In this document: piece by piece, positions 18,001-25,600 of the stretch
Layout: every line of letters starts with the position of its first letter
Position numbering within the stretch: the stretch's first letter is position 1
DNA from: Gemella haemolysans ATCC 10379
GTDB taxonomy: Bacteria; Bacillota; Bacilli; Staphylococcales; Gemellaceae
Reading direction: 5' to 3'
Assembly (NCBI RefSeq): GCF_000173915.1
Contig: NZ_ACDZ02000008.1
Location: forward strand, 1-64,000
Length of the DNA stretch: 64,000 nucleotides
The notes under the pieces: generated by a model
The model's input: only the letters and a program-made list of their open reading frames with translations
The model's database searches: none
What the model was told of the DNA's origin: nothing
Program-made: the position numbers and the translations under genes

Positions 18001-18268
18001 TAGTGGTCAAGGCGGAACTGCTGGTGAAATAGTAGATCCTAATCAAAACCTTGGATCAGTTGGTGGAGCTTCAGCTACTCAAAACGTAGATTTCGGACAA
18101 ACACCTGCTGTTACTCAGCTATCTGAAAAAACTAAAGAAGCTGAACCTGCAAAAGCTAAATCTAAAGAATTAGCAAGCACAGGTATGAATTCTTCTAGCA
18201 CTGCTGCATTAGGATTAAGCTTAATCTGTCTTGTTGGACTTGTAGTCAGACGTAAACTTTTTAAATAA
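12032..18268 (+). CDS. Giant cell-wall-anchored surface protein (LASTG)
   Basis: A 2078-residue exported protein. Residues 1-37 form a signal peptide. Three similar beta-rich modules (about 156-290, 533-680 and 1018-1150) alternate with long helical stretches of FIVAR type, such as SAQDKLAASNYSDESKNNLT. The beta modules faintly recall NEAT haem-binding domains, but I see no clear haem motif and do not assign one. Then come six 15-residue repeats, thirteen 19-residue VPEFNGPVASNGQDAPVNK repeats, PEFKGGVN and PEYTGP motifs, and a sorting signal: LASTG, hydrophobic helix, RRKLFK. GGAGA precedes the ATG. The likely role is adhesion or ligand capture at the wall, with the repeats as a stalk. Proline in LPxTG is replaced by Ala. 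Confidence 0.88.
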   Translation: MKTNKLLKSSMSVALALTISSITAQAWPTNSNIAKADFGDTAATQQTKAELNEIINKIFNDQSITNRYLGTTFFHKTSNFPYYHVTFENHQVPDDVIDTTPWYNMWSEAAAAKAKLDANSYTEKTAQNAINTLKYYIQLYNFDVNHDLKDDGFYTTTDFKTPTMVTVSSDGQQDFYKKVVDNKEEIKNLFKESLAGIYKQGQDIEINLVANPDKVSKITSFVVNKVSGLDTNVKLGPSAEDQHIVAFSVPGELKAEQLVVSNMTYIDKNGAKQQTGPFALDINYSAAKKSNEAIPKYREKLNEKIQNWIDRGNKVNEWLLTKENTSDTAADFSQRAKISEAVTKLQELKRSDSANYDKLYEISTPIHEMEDIATLREVLDIKVAKLLEYFDLYNEKTYTKESIENYRNYIKSVPSLKNTRNIKELVQLIKDFDNANFTYLRYNTTELKRIINIADRKIRSEYEPVSLEKFDQALNHAKDWINQTSSYNPQINETSDLVKQLTEAINNLTTKDGKKGEPVPAAPVENTTKPAEPYNVTAKFVERGSDKPIKTRYSRDLTELIKNVEVHELGNGKNEVILTLEPKIMGGAIDFALADTFKYNSLGNTDADAVVLETKNIGGRDYPTKLKLTVDATKKNIEIALLGNFNFKDSFSLGKNGIDNFTKPTDLYIDYSTKLETKKESPLKASLRDKINYYTSNSVQDNYKDLKPVFKTSFNQLITKAQQLLNNDSLTKDEVDNIINKLLDETTKLDSLANLYKSLQNSKNQYENDWKNNSHFTSESKALIKEKLDAVESKINSLDPVDIEGKKETYSNEFDKEGTVTVYKKLDELTGEVQHLGDYLRINTDELSGEIKKAEEAYNNSNKITQSKLKLKQLIDEAKAYVANAKLTPESNDTDDQINTDLTDYYKEQFKFAIEDLNDSQNSGAEQVSAKEQLKNKIAEVELIKQGKKDPAAFVTLTNELSKTKELLNNDSSTEEALLAELNKLNNAVNAFNNSADSTQNKPSNSSESPSTDSNNKVQLDGSLLKQDLTSPSMANGIIKNMYLVTENGKNYLELDLIPMNNGTTNVAVMSKLTYFDGNTEKDVQVLKEDTADVTYNNVTNSYKYPSKIRIPIEGKPSTIKLNTFASSTLFGTDKHENIAVLSVKYPKENAVITADKKQLNALFEATTSKYYDSWNNVFKNANVSQDMAVIKNFGNKINAAQNVLKNNIASTEEISTAFTELSDLKNQYDLLIQLRTSNAEAVANFNSDKDSKNYSEESINAVDNYLQGKIDKLEDLVHNNPKSNEILKLFNDVQRYYNLLRYDTSKLDTAIKSAQDKLAASNYSDESKNNLTTAITKATEFINKAKETRNLEDTRSSLLKEIEDAVNKLKETPAPEVNKPSDNTQTSNNETNKPNDKVDTPNNSEVNKPNDKVDTPNNSEVNKPNDKVDTPNNSEVNKPNDKVDTPNNSEVNKPNDKVDTPNNSEVNKPNDKVDTPNNNEANKPAESTDEVAKKLATERANLLLPLETAKILVNDDKDKEGINKEAHAKLKEATEKAQKVYNEEKSIDKILEEKSNIDKALEEYTKHKNDKETVPGNNKPEDKPTPDNKPDNNSSNNVPEFNRPVASNGQDAPVNEVPEFNGPVASNGQDAPVNKVPEFNGPIASNDQDAPVNKVPEFNGSVASNGQDAPVNKVPEFNGPVASNGQDAPVNKVPEFNGPAASNGQDAPVNKVPEFNGPAASNGQDAPVNNVPEFNGPIASNGQDASVNKVPEFNGPVASNGQDAPVNKVPEFDGPAASNGQDAPVNEVPEFNGPAASNGQDAPVNEVPEFNGPAASNGQDAPVNEVPEFNGPAASNGQDAPVNNVPEFTGGVNDTTPPTVPDKPEGETPKPTKPETSNGDSLVQLEVPEFKGGVNAVEAAVNEIPTFGVKQPEIKKILDELVNIKNQIKDGEENGAEDYYINGLKDRLVDLEKAFDLLTQNLSAVNDVPEYTGPVTPEPQPHLEGTAPGSGQGGTAGEIVDPNQNLGSVGGASATQNVDFGQTPAVTQLSEKTKEAEPAKAKSKELASTGMNSSSTAALGLSLICLVGLVVRRKLFK
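16208..16477 (+). repeat. Six 45-bp tandem repeats (NKPNDKVDTPNNSEV)
   Basis: Six in-frame copies of a 15-residue unit, very similar at the DNA level, within the first surface protein. The unit is Pro/Asn/Asp-rich and probably extended. Such near-identical DNA repeats can change in number by slippage or recombination. Confidence 0.92.
16826..17566 (+). repeat. Thirteen 57-bp tandem repeats (VPEFNGPVASNGQDAPVNK)
   Basis: Thirteen complete 19-residue units with a truncated fourteenth (VPEFTGGV). Units differ at a few positions (V/A/I after GP, K/E/N at the end). Since 57 is divisible by 3 and the unit has no stop in several frames, long spurious open frames appear on both strands here. Confidence 0.95.
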
Positions 18269-18293
18269 TCAATTAGTGTATAAAAAACTTTAA

Positions 18294-18345
18294 AGGCAGT
18301 AACTCAAAAATTACGATTTTGAAAAAACAAGATTTTGGTAAATTT
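18294..18345 (+). repeat. Partial copy of the GGGAGTGACTC palindromic element
   Basis: GGCAGTAACTCAAAAATTAC and the following GATTTTG/CAAGATTTTG match the first hairpin of the elements at 34785 and 58862. It directly follows the end of the first surface-protein gene. Confidence 0.5.
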
Positions 18346-18569
18346 CCAAAGTAAGTTCCAGTAAGAAATTAAAGTGGAAGTTACCTTGGGAAAAAAAGGA
18401 AAATAACAATAAAAATATTCCCAAGGTAAGTTCCGGTATAAAACAAGGAAGCTTTACTTTGGGAGTTTTTTTAAAGGCATCAAAATAAAAAAAGAGGAAT
18501 TATACTTATTAAAAATTAGTTTCAAGTTAAATTCCAGTTTTTTGTTTGAACTGGAATTTACTTTGGGAA
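18346..18569 (+). repeat. Three tandem palindromes upstream of murC
   Basis: Three consecutive imperfect inverted repeats at 18346-18390, 18420-18463 and 18521-18569. Their arms are all close to CCAAAGTAAGTTCC and its complement. Each can form a hairpin of about 45 nt. The second is followed by seven T and could terminate the surface-protein transcript. No coding sequence is seen. Confidence 0.75.
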
Positions 18570-18611
18570 TTAATATTTGAAAATAGCCTACTATAAAAAA
18601 ACTCCTATTTA

Positions 18612-18640
18612 TTGAATTTTTATCAGTTTTGTTGTAAAAT
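18612..18640 (+). promoter_or_regulatory. Promoter for murC
   Basis: TTGAAT (18612-18617), 17-bp spacer, TAAAAT (18635-18640). It lies about 70 bp before the murC start. Confidence 0.6.
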
Positions 18641-18708
18641 TGTATTTGCTTATGGAAAAATAATAAGGAAATTTTTTATTTTATAAAGACAACTTAGGAG
18701 ATATAATA

Positions 18709-20013
18709 ATGAGTAAATATCATTTTATAGGTATTAAAGGATCCGGTATGAGCTCACTTGCACAAATTGCTTACGATATGGGGCATGAAGTACAAGGTTC
18801 AGACGAAGAAACATACTTTTTTACACAAGAAAAATTAGAACAAAGAAACATCCCAATGTTTAGCTATGGGGTAGAAAATATCAAAGAAGGATATGATGTA
18901 ATTTTAGGTAACGCATTCGATGAAACACATGCTGAGTATAGACGTGCTAAAGAATTAGGTTTAAAAACTTACACTTATTCTCAATTTTTAGGAAAATTAC
19001 TTTCTGAAATTCCATCAATTGCAGTAACTGGAGCACATGGGAAAACAACCACAACTACAATGGTTAGTAACATCTTTAAACACAACCACATTACATCATA
19101 CCTAATTGGGGATGGTACTGGACACGGTGAAAAACATTCTGAATTTATGATAGCTGAAGCATGTGAATATTACAGACATTTTCTTGCATATCACCCAAAT
19201 TATGCTATCGTTACTAATATCGACTTTGATCATCCTGATTATTTTAATGATGAACACGATATGTTTGATGCATTTCAAAGTTTCGTAAATCAAGTAAAAG
19301 ATACTGTAGTAATTTGTGGAGATGATCGTTTAGCTTCTCAGCTTAAACCAACTACTGCAAAAACAATTAAGTATGGTTTCAACGAAGGAAATGATTACCA
19401 AATAAAAAATGTTCAAACTACATCAGAACACAGTAAATTCGACGTCTATAAAAATTCTGAATTATTAGGAACATTTACTATGGCAGTATTTGGATTACAC
19501 GATATTTCTAACGCTACATCAGCTATAGCTTTAGCTGATATCAATGGTATTAGTGTTGAGAAAATTAAAGAATCACTTGATCAATACAAACCTGCTGAGA
19601 GAAGATTTAGCGAACACAAAATCGGAAATAATGTAATTGTAGACGACTATGCTCACCATCCAAGTGAAATTAAAGCAACTATCGACAGTGCATGTAGAAA
19701 ATACGAGGGCAAAGAAGTTATCGCTATTTTCCAACCTCATACTTATACACGTACAGCTAAATTCTTAAATGAATTTGCTGAAAGTTTAGAAACTGCAGAT
19801 AAAGTATTCCTTTGTCCAATCTTCGCTTCAGTGCGTGAGAAAGAAAAAATTGTTGGAATCGAAGATTTACAAAAAGTGACTAAAGATGCTCAAATAATAA
19901 ATAGTGAAAATGATTTTGATAAACTTAACTTTGACAATAGTGTATTCCTATTTATGGGAGCTGGTAATATTAATAAACTTTGTCATAAATTTATCGAACA
20001 CAAATCAAAATAA
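18709..20013 (+). CDS. murC: UDP-N-acetylmuramate--L-alanine ligase MurC
   Basis: A 434-residue cytoplasmic Mur ligase that adds the first L-Ala of the peptidoglycan stem peptide. Seen: the N-terminal UDP-binding loop HFIGIKGSGMSSLAQIA, the ATP-binding P-loop VTGAHGKTTTTTMV (about residues 104-117), TNIDFDHPDYF, and C-terminal VDDYAHHPSEIKAT and IFQPHTYTRT. These are characteristic of MurC rather than MurD/E/F. Length is normal for Bacilli. AGGAG precedes the ATG. A DUF948 gene follows, as in Bacillus, where ytxG is next to murC. Confidence 0.97.
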   Translation: MSKYHFIGIKGSGMSSLAQIAYDMGHEVQGSDEETYFFTQEKLEQRNIPMFSYGVENIKEGYDVILGNAFDETHAEYRRAKELGLKTYTYSQFLGKLLSEIPSIAVTGAHGKTTTTTMVSNIFKHNHITSYLIGDGTGHGEKHSEFMIAEACEYYRHFLAYHPNYAIVTNIDFDHPDYFNDEHDMFDAFQSFVNQVKDTVVICGDDRLASQLKPTTAKTIKYGFNEGNDYQIKNVQTTSEHSKFDVYKNSELLGTFTMAVFGLHDISNATSAIALADINGISVEKIKESLDQYKPAERRFSEHKIGNNVIVDDYAHHPSEIKATIDSACRKYEGKEVIAIFQPHTYTRTAKFLNEFAESLETADKVFLCPIFASVREKEKIVGIEDLQKVTKDAQIINSENDFDKLNFDNSVFLFMGAGNINKLCHKFIEHKSK

Positions 20014-20079
20014 TTTAATTGTATTATAATCAATATTAAAATATAATTGATTATACGGACTTATAAAGGAGGAAACATT

Positions 20080-20598
20080 ATGTTAGATATAAATTGGTTA
20101 ATTTTAGCTTATGCTGGAATCTTTTTAGCGGGAGTAGGAGTCTTAATCCTATGCATAAGCGCAGCGATCACACTTGGAACTGTTAGAAAATCACTAACTG
20201 TTGCTACTGAATGTGTAGAAGACGTAACAAACATTGCAGAAGATGCACTAAATCTTGCTAAAGACCTTAATGAAACAGTTAAAAAGGTTGAAGGTAATTT
20301 AGAGCCGATTATGGCAGAAACTAATATTTTATTGCAAAACACAAACATCTTAGCAGAAGACTTACAAGTTAAATCTGAAAAACTAGATCCACTATTTAAT
20401 TCTGCTGAAGGATTAGCAACATCTATCAATGGTTTACAATCATCTGTAGATAATATGAAATCTAACGTTACTGGGTTCAAGAAAAATACAGATCAAAAAA
20501 TCGAAAATCTTTCTGAAAAAGTAGAAGAAAATAAAGTTAAAGCTTCTAATCTACTTAACAAATTCTTAAAGAAAGATAAAGTTGAAGAAGAAAAATAA
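20080..20598 (+). CDS. DUF948 (YtxG-like) membrane protein
   Basis: A 172-residue protein with one N-terminal membrane helix (WLILAYAGIFLAGVGVLILC) followed by a long, probably helical or coiled-coil region with heptad-like spacing (ETVKKVEGNLEPIMAE... SVDNMKSNVTGFKKNTD). This is the form of DUF948/YtxG general-stress-type proteins. An earlier in-frame start at 20047 exists, but AAAGGAGG stands directly before the ATG at 20080, which I prefer. It follows murC by 66 bp and probably shares its transcript. Function unknown. Confidence 0.85.
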   Translation: MLDINWLILAYAGIFLAGVGVLILCISAAITLGTVRKSLTVATECVEDVTNIAEDALNLAKDLNETVKKVEGNLEPIMAETNILLQNTNILAEDLQVKSEKLDPLFNSAEGLATSINGLQSSVDNMKSNVTGFKKNTDQKIENLSEKVEENKVKASNLLNKFLKKDKVEEEK

Positions 20599-20699
20599 TA
20601 TTTAAATTGGAATAAAATAATAATTCAAAATAACAAAAATTAAAAAATATTTTATATCAAGTATTCTTTAAAAAGTATTTTATAATCTGTTATAAAATT

Positions 20700-20745
20700 T
20701 AGAGGAGCAACACAAAATCATTAATTTGTGTTGCTCCTCCTTTGT
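20700..20745. terminator. Bidirectional terminator, DUF948 / DUF3021
   Basis: GAGGAGCAACACAAA pairs with TTTGTGTTGCTCCTC around a short AT loop. This is a very stable stem between two convergent transcripts. Confidence 0.85.
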
Positions 20746-20758
20746 TACTAGCGAAATC

Positions 20759-21202
20759 TTATCTATTATCTCTTAATTTTATATTTATCTCACTTATACT
20801 ATTTTTAATACTAAAATATCGAACTATTCCTATTAAAATATAAACCACAGTAGTTGTAATCAGCATTAAAGTTAAAGTAGTAAAGCTACTAAACCATTTC
20901 AAATAATAACCCGCTAACACAAGTGGTAACATAATAAGAAAATAATGAGATACAAATACTATTACTATATTATCATTTAACTTACTTTGAAATACTTTAC
21001 CAGCTAATCCTTGTAATATACCTAAAATAGCGTATACTAAGGTTTGAATTAATACTGCCATATTTAAATTATCAAAACTCTGGATATACAATGGCATACC
21101 AGGATAAAACTGACCACACAAAATACCGAATATTAGATTAATAACATTCCCTGCTCCTATCCCTAACAACATAAATATTACAATTTTTTGAAATAATTTC
21201 AT
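20759..21202 (-). CDS. DUF3021 membrane protein, probable LytTR partner
   Basis: A 147-residue protein with four predicted membrane helices and short loops, matching DUF3021. Such genes commonly sit directly downstream of a small LytTR DNA-binding protein. In streptococcal LytTR pairs (HdrRM, BrsRM) a membrane protein of this kind holds the regulator inactive. Here it follows the LytTR gene by 11 bp with its own RBS (AGGAGGT). The inhibitory role is inferred from those systems, not seen in the sequence. Confidence 0.82.
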   Translation of the reverse strand: MKLFQKIVIFMLLGIGAGNVINLIFGILCGQFYPGMPLYIQSFDNLNMAVLIQTLVYAILGILQGLAGKVFQSKLNDNIVIVFVSHYFLIMLPLVLAGYYLKWFSSFTTLTLMLITTTVVYILIGIVRYFSIKNSISEINIKLRDNR

Positions 21203-21213
21203 TTTAATACCTC

Positions 21214-21648
21214 CTATAATCCTAATTTCATCTTAAATTCTTTTAACATCCTACGTGATACATAACTTATATCAGAATTTTTATAACTTATAACTATTGT
21301 TCCTCTCAATCCTAAATCTAAGCTATGAATATATTTAACATTAGCTATTTCACTTTGAGATATTTTTATAAAATCCTTAGTTAATGTACTCTGCACTTCA
21401 TATAATTTTTTTCTAACAATAAATCTACCTTCAACTGTGACTACATATACTTTTCTATCTTCAACATATACCCTTATAATATCCTCTATATTTAATAAAC
21501 GTACTTTCCCATCTAAAACTCCTATAAAGTAATCTTCCTTATTTTCTATATAATTCACTAAATTTTGAATCTCATCATTCACTTTATTTGCTGATATAGT
21601 CACTATTATTTCTTCAAATTTCTTATCTATATTTAATTCTACTTTCAC
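21214..21648 (-). CDS. LytTR-domain transcriptional regulator
   Basis: A 144-residue protein with no receiver domain. Residues 40-144 form a LytTR DNA-binding domain: DGKVRLLNIEDIIRVYVEDRKVYVVT, then FIKISQSEIANVKYIHSLD and the C-terminal ISYVSRRMLKEFKMKLG. The start is GTG at 21648 after AAAGGAGGTG. It heads a two-gene operon with DUF3021. Upstream lie two tandem 120-bp units, each carrying a pair of ACCGAATA sites (minus-strand reading) spaced 21 bp, the arrangement expected of LytTR binding sites. Autoregulation is therefore likely. Confidence 0.9.
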   Translation of the reverse strand: MKVELNIDKKFEEIIVTISANKVNDEIQNLVNYIENKEDYFIGVLDGKVRLLNIEDIIRVYVEDRKVYVVTVEGRFIVRKKLYEVQSTLTKDFIKISQSEIANVKYIHSLDLGLRGTIVISYKNSDISYVSRRMLKEFKMKLGL

Positions 21649-21750
21649 ATTTTCACCTCCTTTTATATATTTAATTCAACTTTCATATCTTCAGCTCCTT
21701 TCATAATTATATTTTATATAATAAATATTTAAAAATCTATAGATAATGCA

Positions 21751-21779
21751 TATTCGGTTAGTTTTCTTGTTTATTCGGT
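21751..21779 (-). promoter_or_regulatory. Putative LytTR operator pair, proximal
   Basis: Two direct copies of ACCGAATA (minus strand; 21751-21758 and 21772-21779), start-to-start spacing 21 bp, two helical turns. This suits a LytTR dimer. A second identical pair lies in the duplicated unit. Confidence 0.6.
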
Positions 21780-21870
21780 AATTTAATATTTAATTCAAAC
21801 TTTCATCTCTTTAGCTCCTTTCATAATTATATTTTATATAATAAATATTTAAAAATCTATAGATAATGCA

Positions 21871-21899
21871 TATTCGGTTAGTTTTCTTGTTTATTCGGT
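21871..21899 (-). promoter_or_regulatory. Putative LytTR operator pair, distal
   Basis: Duplicate of the proximal pair, at 21871-21878 and 21892-21899, identical in sequence and spacing. Confidence 0.55.
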
Positions 21900-22061
21900 A
21901 ATTTATATACTAATTACAAATACAGTATATTTTACTTAATAAATACATATATTGTTTTTAAAAAAATATAAATAATTTATAAAAAATATATTTAAATAAT
22001 ATGACAATTAAGATTAAAATACGTTTACTTAAATTTTTTTTGATTTTTTTTAACTTTATAC

Positions 22062-22090
22062 TTGATTTTATTTCAATTTTGATATATTAT
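22062..22090 (+). promoter_or_regulatory. Promoter for mscL
   Basis: TTGATT (22062-22067), 17-bp spacer, TATTAT (22085-22090). It is followed by a short leader and AAAAGGAG before the mscL ATG. Confidence 0.6.
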
Positions 22091-22130
22091 ACTGAGGTAT
22101 TTAAAATTTTATAAAAGGAGAATTATTTTT

Positions 22131-22499
22131 ATGTTAAACGAATTTAAAAAATTTGCATTTAAAGGAAACGTATTAGACCTAGCTATCGGGGTTATCATGG
22201 GGGCTGCTTTCGGTAAAATCGTTAGTTCATTAGTAACTGACATTATGATGCCACTTATCGCTCTTGTATTCCCAGCTAAACCAGACTTCACAAAGTTAGC
22301 TTGGGAAGGTATCAAATACGGTAACTTCATCCAAATCACTATCGACTTCTTAATTACTGCTATCGCAATCTTCGTATTCGTTAAAGCTATTAACACTGCT
22401 AAAGAAAAAATGTCTAAAGAAGAAGCAGCTGAAGAAACTCCAGAAGTTGATGCTAAAGAAGAGCTTCTTAAAGAAATCCGTGATTTATTAAAAAAATAA
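22131..22499 (+). CDS. mscL: Large-conductance mechanosensitive channel MscL
   Basis: A 122-residue membrane protein that opens under membrane tension to release solutes in hypo-osmotic shock. The N-terminal amphipathic helix and TM1 are classic ([21 protein letters not shown]), with the Gly/Ala-rich pore helix continuing [16 protein letters not shown]2 is about residues 72-93 ([15 protein letters not shown]). The C-terminal charged bundle [13 protein letters not shown] is intact. AAAAGGAG precedes the start. It is monocistronic with a strong terminator. Length is slightly below the E. coli protein, as usual in Firmicutes. Confidence 0.97.
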   Translation: MLNEFKKFAFKGNVLDLAIGVIMGAAFGKIVSSLVTDIMMPLIALVFPAKPDFTKLAWEGIKYGNFIQITIDFLITAIAIFVFVKAINTAKEKMSKEEAAEETPEVDAKEELLKEIRDLLKK

Positions 22500-22513
22500 T
22501 AAATTAAAAATTT

Positions 22514-22541
22514 AAGGTCTGACAATGTCAGACCCTTTTTT
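22514..22541 (+). terminator. mscL terminator
   Basis: GGTCTGAC-AA-TGTCAGACC with a following run of T. It is a compact rho-independent terminator just after the stop codon. Confidence 0.9.
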
Positions 22542-22555
22542 ATTGCTTGAAACAT

Positions 22556-22596
22556 AAAGAATCCCTTGAAAATTAATTTTCCAAGGGATTCTTTTC
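22556..22596. terminator. Terminator of the second surface-protein gene
   Basis: AAGAATCCCTTG pairs with CAAGGGATTCTT around an AT-rich loop, with A- and T-rich flanks. Reading leftward it closes the surface-protein transcript; it may work in both directions. Confidence 0.8.
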
Positions 22597-22636
22597 TATA
22601 TAGATTTAGAACTTTAATTTTTTCTAATATTTAAAA

Positions 22637-25600
22637 TTACTCTTCCTCTTTTTTACGGCGTTTTATTGCTGCAAATAGACCTACAATAGCTAATCCTAAA
22701 CCTGCTAACTCACTATTATTTTGTGATTGACCTGTATTAGCTAAACGTTTAGTTGGAACACTAGAAGTTTTATCTCGTAAGTTTGAGCGAATTTCTGACT
22801 CATTATTATCAATTCCAACATAATTCGGTAATTCTGAATGAATTTCTGGATCTCCATTTACTCCTCCATTGAATTCTGGTAAGGCTGGTTGAATCTCTGA
22901 CTCTCCATTTACTCCTCCATTGAATTCTGGTAAGGCTGGTTGAATCTCTGACTCTCCATTTACTCCTCCTTTGAATTCTGGTAAGGCTGGTTGAATCTCT
23001 GACTCTCCATTTACTCCTCCATTGAATTCTGGTAACTCTGGCTGAACTTCTGGGTCTCCATTTACTCCTCCATTGAATTCTGGTAAGGCTGGTTGAATCT
23101 CTGGCTCTCCTTTTACTCCTCCTGTGAATTCTGGTGACTCTGGTTGTACCTCTGGATCTCCATTCACTCCTCCTGCGAATTCTGGTAATGCTCGATGTAT
23201 CTCTGGATCTCCATTCACTCCTCCATTGAATTCTGGTAATGCTCGGTGTACCTCTGAATCTCCATTCGCTCCTCCATTGAATTCCGGTAAGGCTTGTTGA
23301 ACTTCAGGTATTCCTTTTTCATTACTATGACGGACCACTATTGGTACATCCACTTCTTCTTCACTTCCGTCTGGATAGTGGACGATCGCTACTCCTGTAT
23401 GCTCTCCTGGAGTCGTTACTTCTGGAGTTTCTTTCCATCTTACTGTTGTTCCACTTGGTGCGTTTTTCTTATCTACACTTGCTTCTGCATCTGGCACTGT
23501 TCCATTGTCTACCGTTTGTGGTTTTCCTACTGGATTATACGTGTCTTTTTGTGGTTTCACTGTAATTGGTACATCCACTTCTTCTTCACTTCCGTCTGGA
23601 TAGTGGACGATCGCTACTCCTGTATGCTCTCCTGGAGTCGTTACTTCTGGAGTTTCTTTCCATCTTACTGTTGTTCCACTTGGTGCGTTTTTCTTATCTA
23701 CACTTGCTTCTGCATCTGGCACTGTTCCATTGTCTACCGTTTGTGGAAGCGGAGCTGGATTAAATTTCGTCATCATTGATTTAACAGTAATCGTAACTTG
23801 TATACTATTACTATTATTAGCATTGTCTGTCACTTGAATCGTTACATTATACGATTGCTCGTTAGTTCCTACGGGTAATTTTGTTACCTCTTGAACTCCA
23901 TTTTTAAACTTAATTGTTTTAGTCGCTTCATCATATGTTAAGAAGTTTGGTAACCCTGTTACCGTTGTTGACTTAACACCGCTTCCTCCTGGGTTATCAG
24001 TAGTTGTAACTTTTATAGAAGGCAATGTTCTATCTAGTGCAATTAAATCCCAATTTTGTCTATCTGTCGGTGTTTGAATTGTTGGTTTTGTTACATCTTT
24101 TACTTCCAACGGAATCGTCACAGGATCTGTCGTATCGTCAAGATATGTGACAGTTGCATTGATTGTTTTATTTCCAAACTCTGCAGTACTTATTGTACCC
24201 ACAGGAGTAACTGATTTCACCTTACTATTCCCATTATTATTAATAGTTACAGCTGCTTTTAATTCATCATTTGATACAGATTCATTTTGATTTTTGGTGA
24301 TTTTAGTCCCTGTAGGTGCATATTCATCCGCTAATCTTCGAACATTTACCGTTACATTTACTGTATCTTTTGATCCATCAGGGTATGTTACAGTTACTAC
24401 TCCTGCTTTTTCTCCAGGTCCTGTTGTTGTACTTGGAGTTGTAGTCCATGTATAGGTTGTTCCTGCAGGTAAACCATTTTTATTAATACTTGTTCCTGCA
24501 TCTGGTGTAGCTCCATAACTCACCGTTTGTTTTTGCCCATTAGGTGTCGCATTATATTTCGTCGTCATTGATTTGACTGTAATCGTAACTTGTCTTTGAC
24601 TAGGATTGTTTGCATTATCTGTTACTTGAATAGTCGCAGTATAAGTTTTACTATCTTGTCCAACAGGTAATTTTGTTACTTCTTGAACACCATTTTTAAA
24701 TTTAATCGTCTTAGTTGTATTGTCATATACTAAGAAGTCTGGTAGCCCTGTTACCGTTGTTGATTTAATACCAGTTCCTCCATTATTATCCACAGAAGTA
24801 ACTGTTATTGAAGGTAATGTTCTATCCAATGCAATTAAATCCCAATTTTGTCTATCACTAGGAGTTTGAATTGTTGGTGCAGTTACGTCTTTCACTTCTA
24901 AAGGAATATCAACTGGATCTGTCGTATCATCTAAATAAGTAACAGTCGCTTTAATCGTAGAAGTTCCAGCATTTGTTGTACTAATTGTTCCAACAGGTGT
25001 AACTGATTTCACCTTACTATTCCCGTTATTACTAATAGTAACCGCTGCTTTTAGGTCGTCATTTGTTACAGGAACATTTTGATTTCTAACAATTTTATTC
25101 CCTGTAGGCTCATATTCATCACTTAACTTACGAACACTTACAGTTACATTCACTGTATCTTTTGAGCCATCAGGATATGTTACAGTTACTACTCCTGCTT
25201 TTTCTCCAGGTCCTGTTGTTGTACTTGGAGTTGTAGCCCATGTATAAGTTGTACCTGCAGGTAATCCATTTTTATTAATACTTGTTCCTGGATCTGGGGT
25301 CTGAGCATGGCTTACTTCCTGTATTTTAGGATTAGCAACTGCTGTGTATTTTTGTGTTTGGGATTGAATATTAAAAGTAATATTTTTAGTCGCAGTATTT
25401 CCTTTTTTATCTACTGCTTTAACAGTTACTTGAATACTAGATTTACCGTTTTGGAAATTATTTGGTATAACTCCATTAATTTCTATTTTTGATGTTCTAG
25501 GGTTATAAAATAATGGATTTGGAAGATTTTCAACCGTTATAGGATTACTATCTTTAAGTCCCACTCCTTTATTATTGTCCTGCGCAGAAATATTTATCTC

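Larger units (their letters stand above)
21667..21906 (-). repeat. 120-bp tandem duplication of the LytTR promoter and gene start
   Basis: 21721-21780 is identical to 21841-21900, and the similarity extends to units of about 120 bp. Each unit holds a pair of regulator sites, an AT-rich promoter stretch, AAAGGAGC and an ATG beginning MKV. The unit next to the gene encodes MKVELNI then stop (21663-21686); the outer one stops after MKV. The true gene also begins MKVELNI, so these are relics of its own 5' end. Confidence 0.9.

Noticed and set aside
22062-22130. Possible riboswitch upstream of mscL
   Set aside because: The leader is only about 35 nt and AT-rich, with no conserved core; a plain promoter and RBS explain it.
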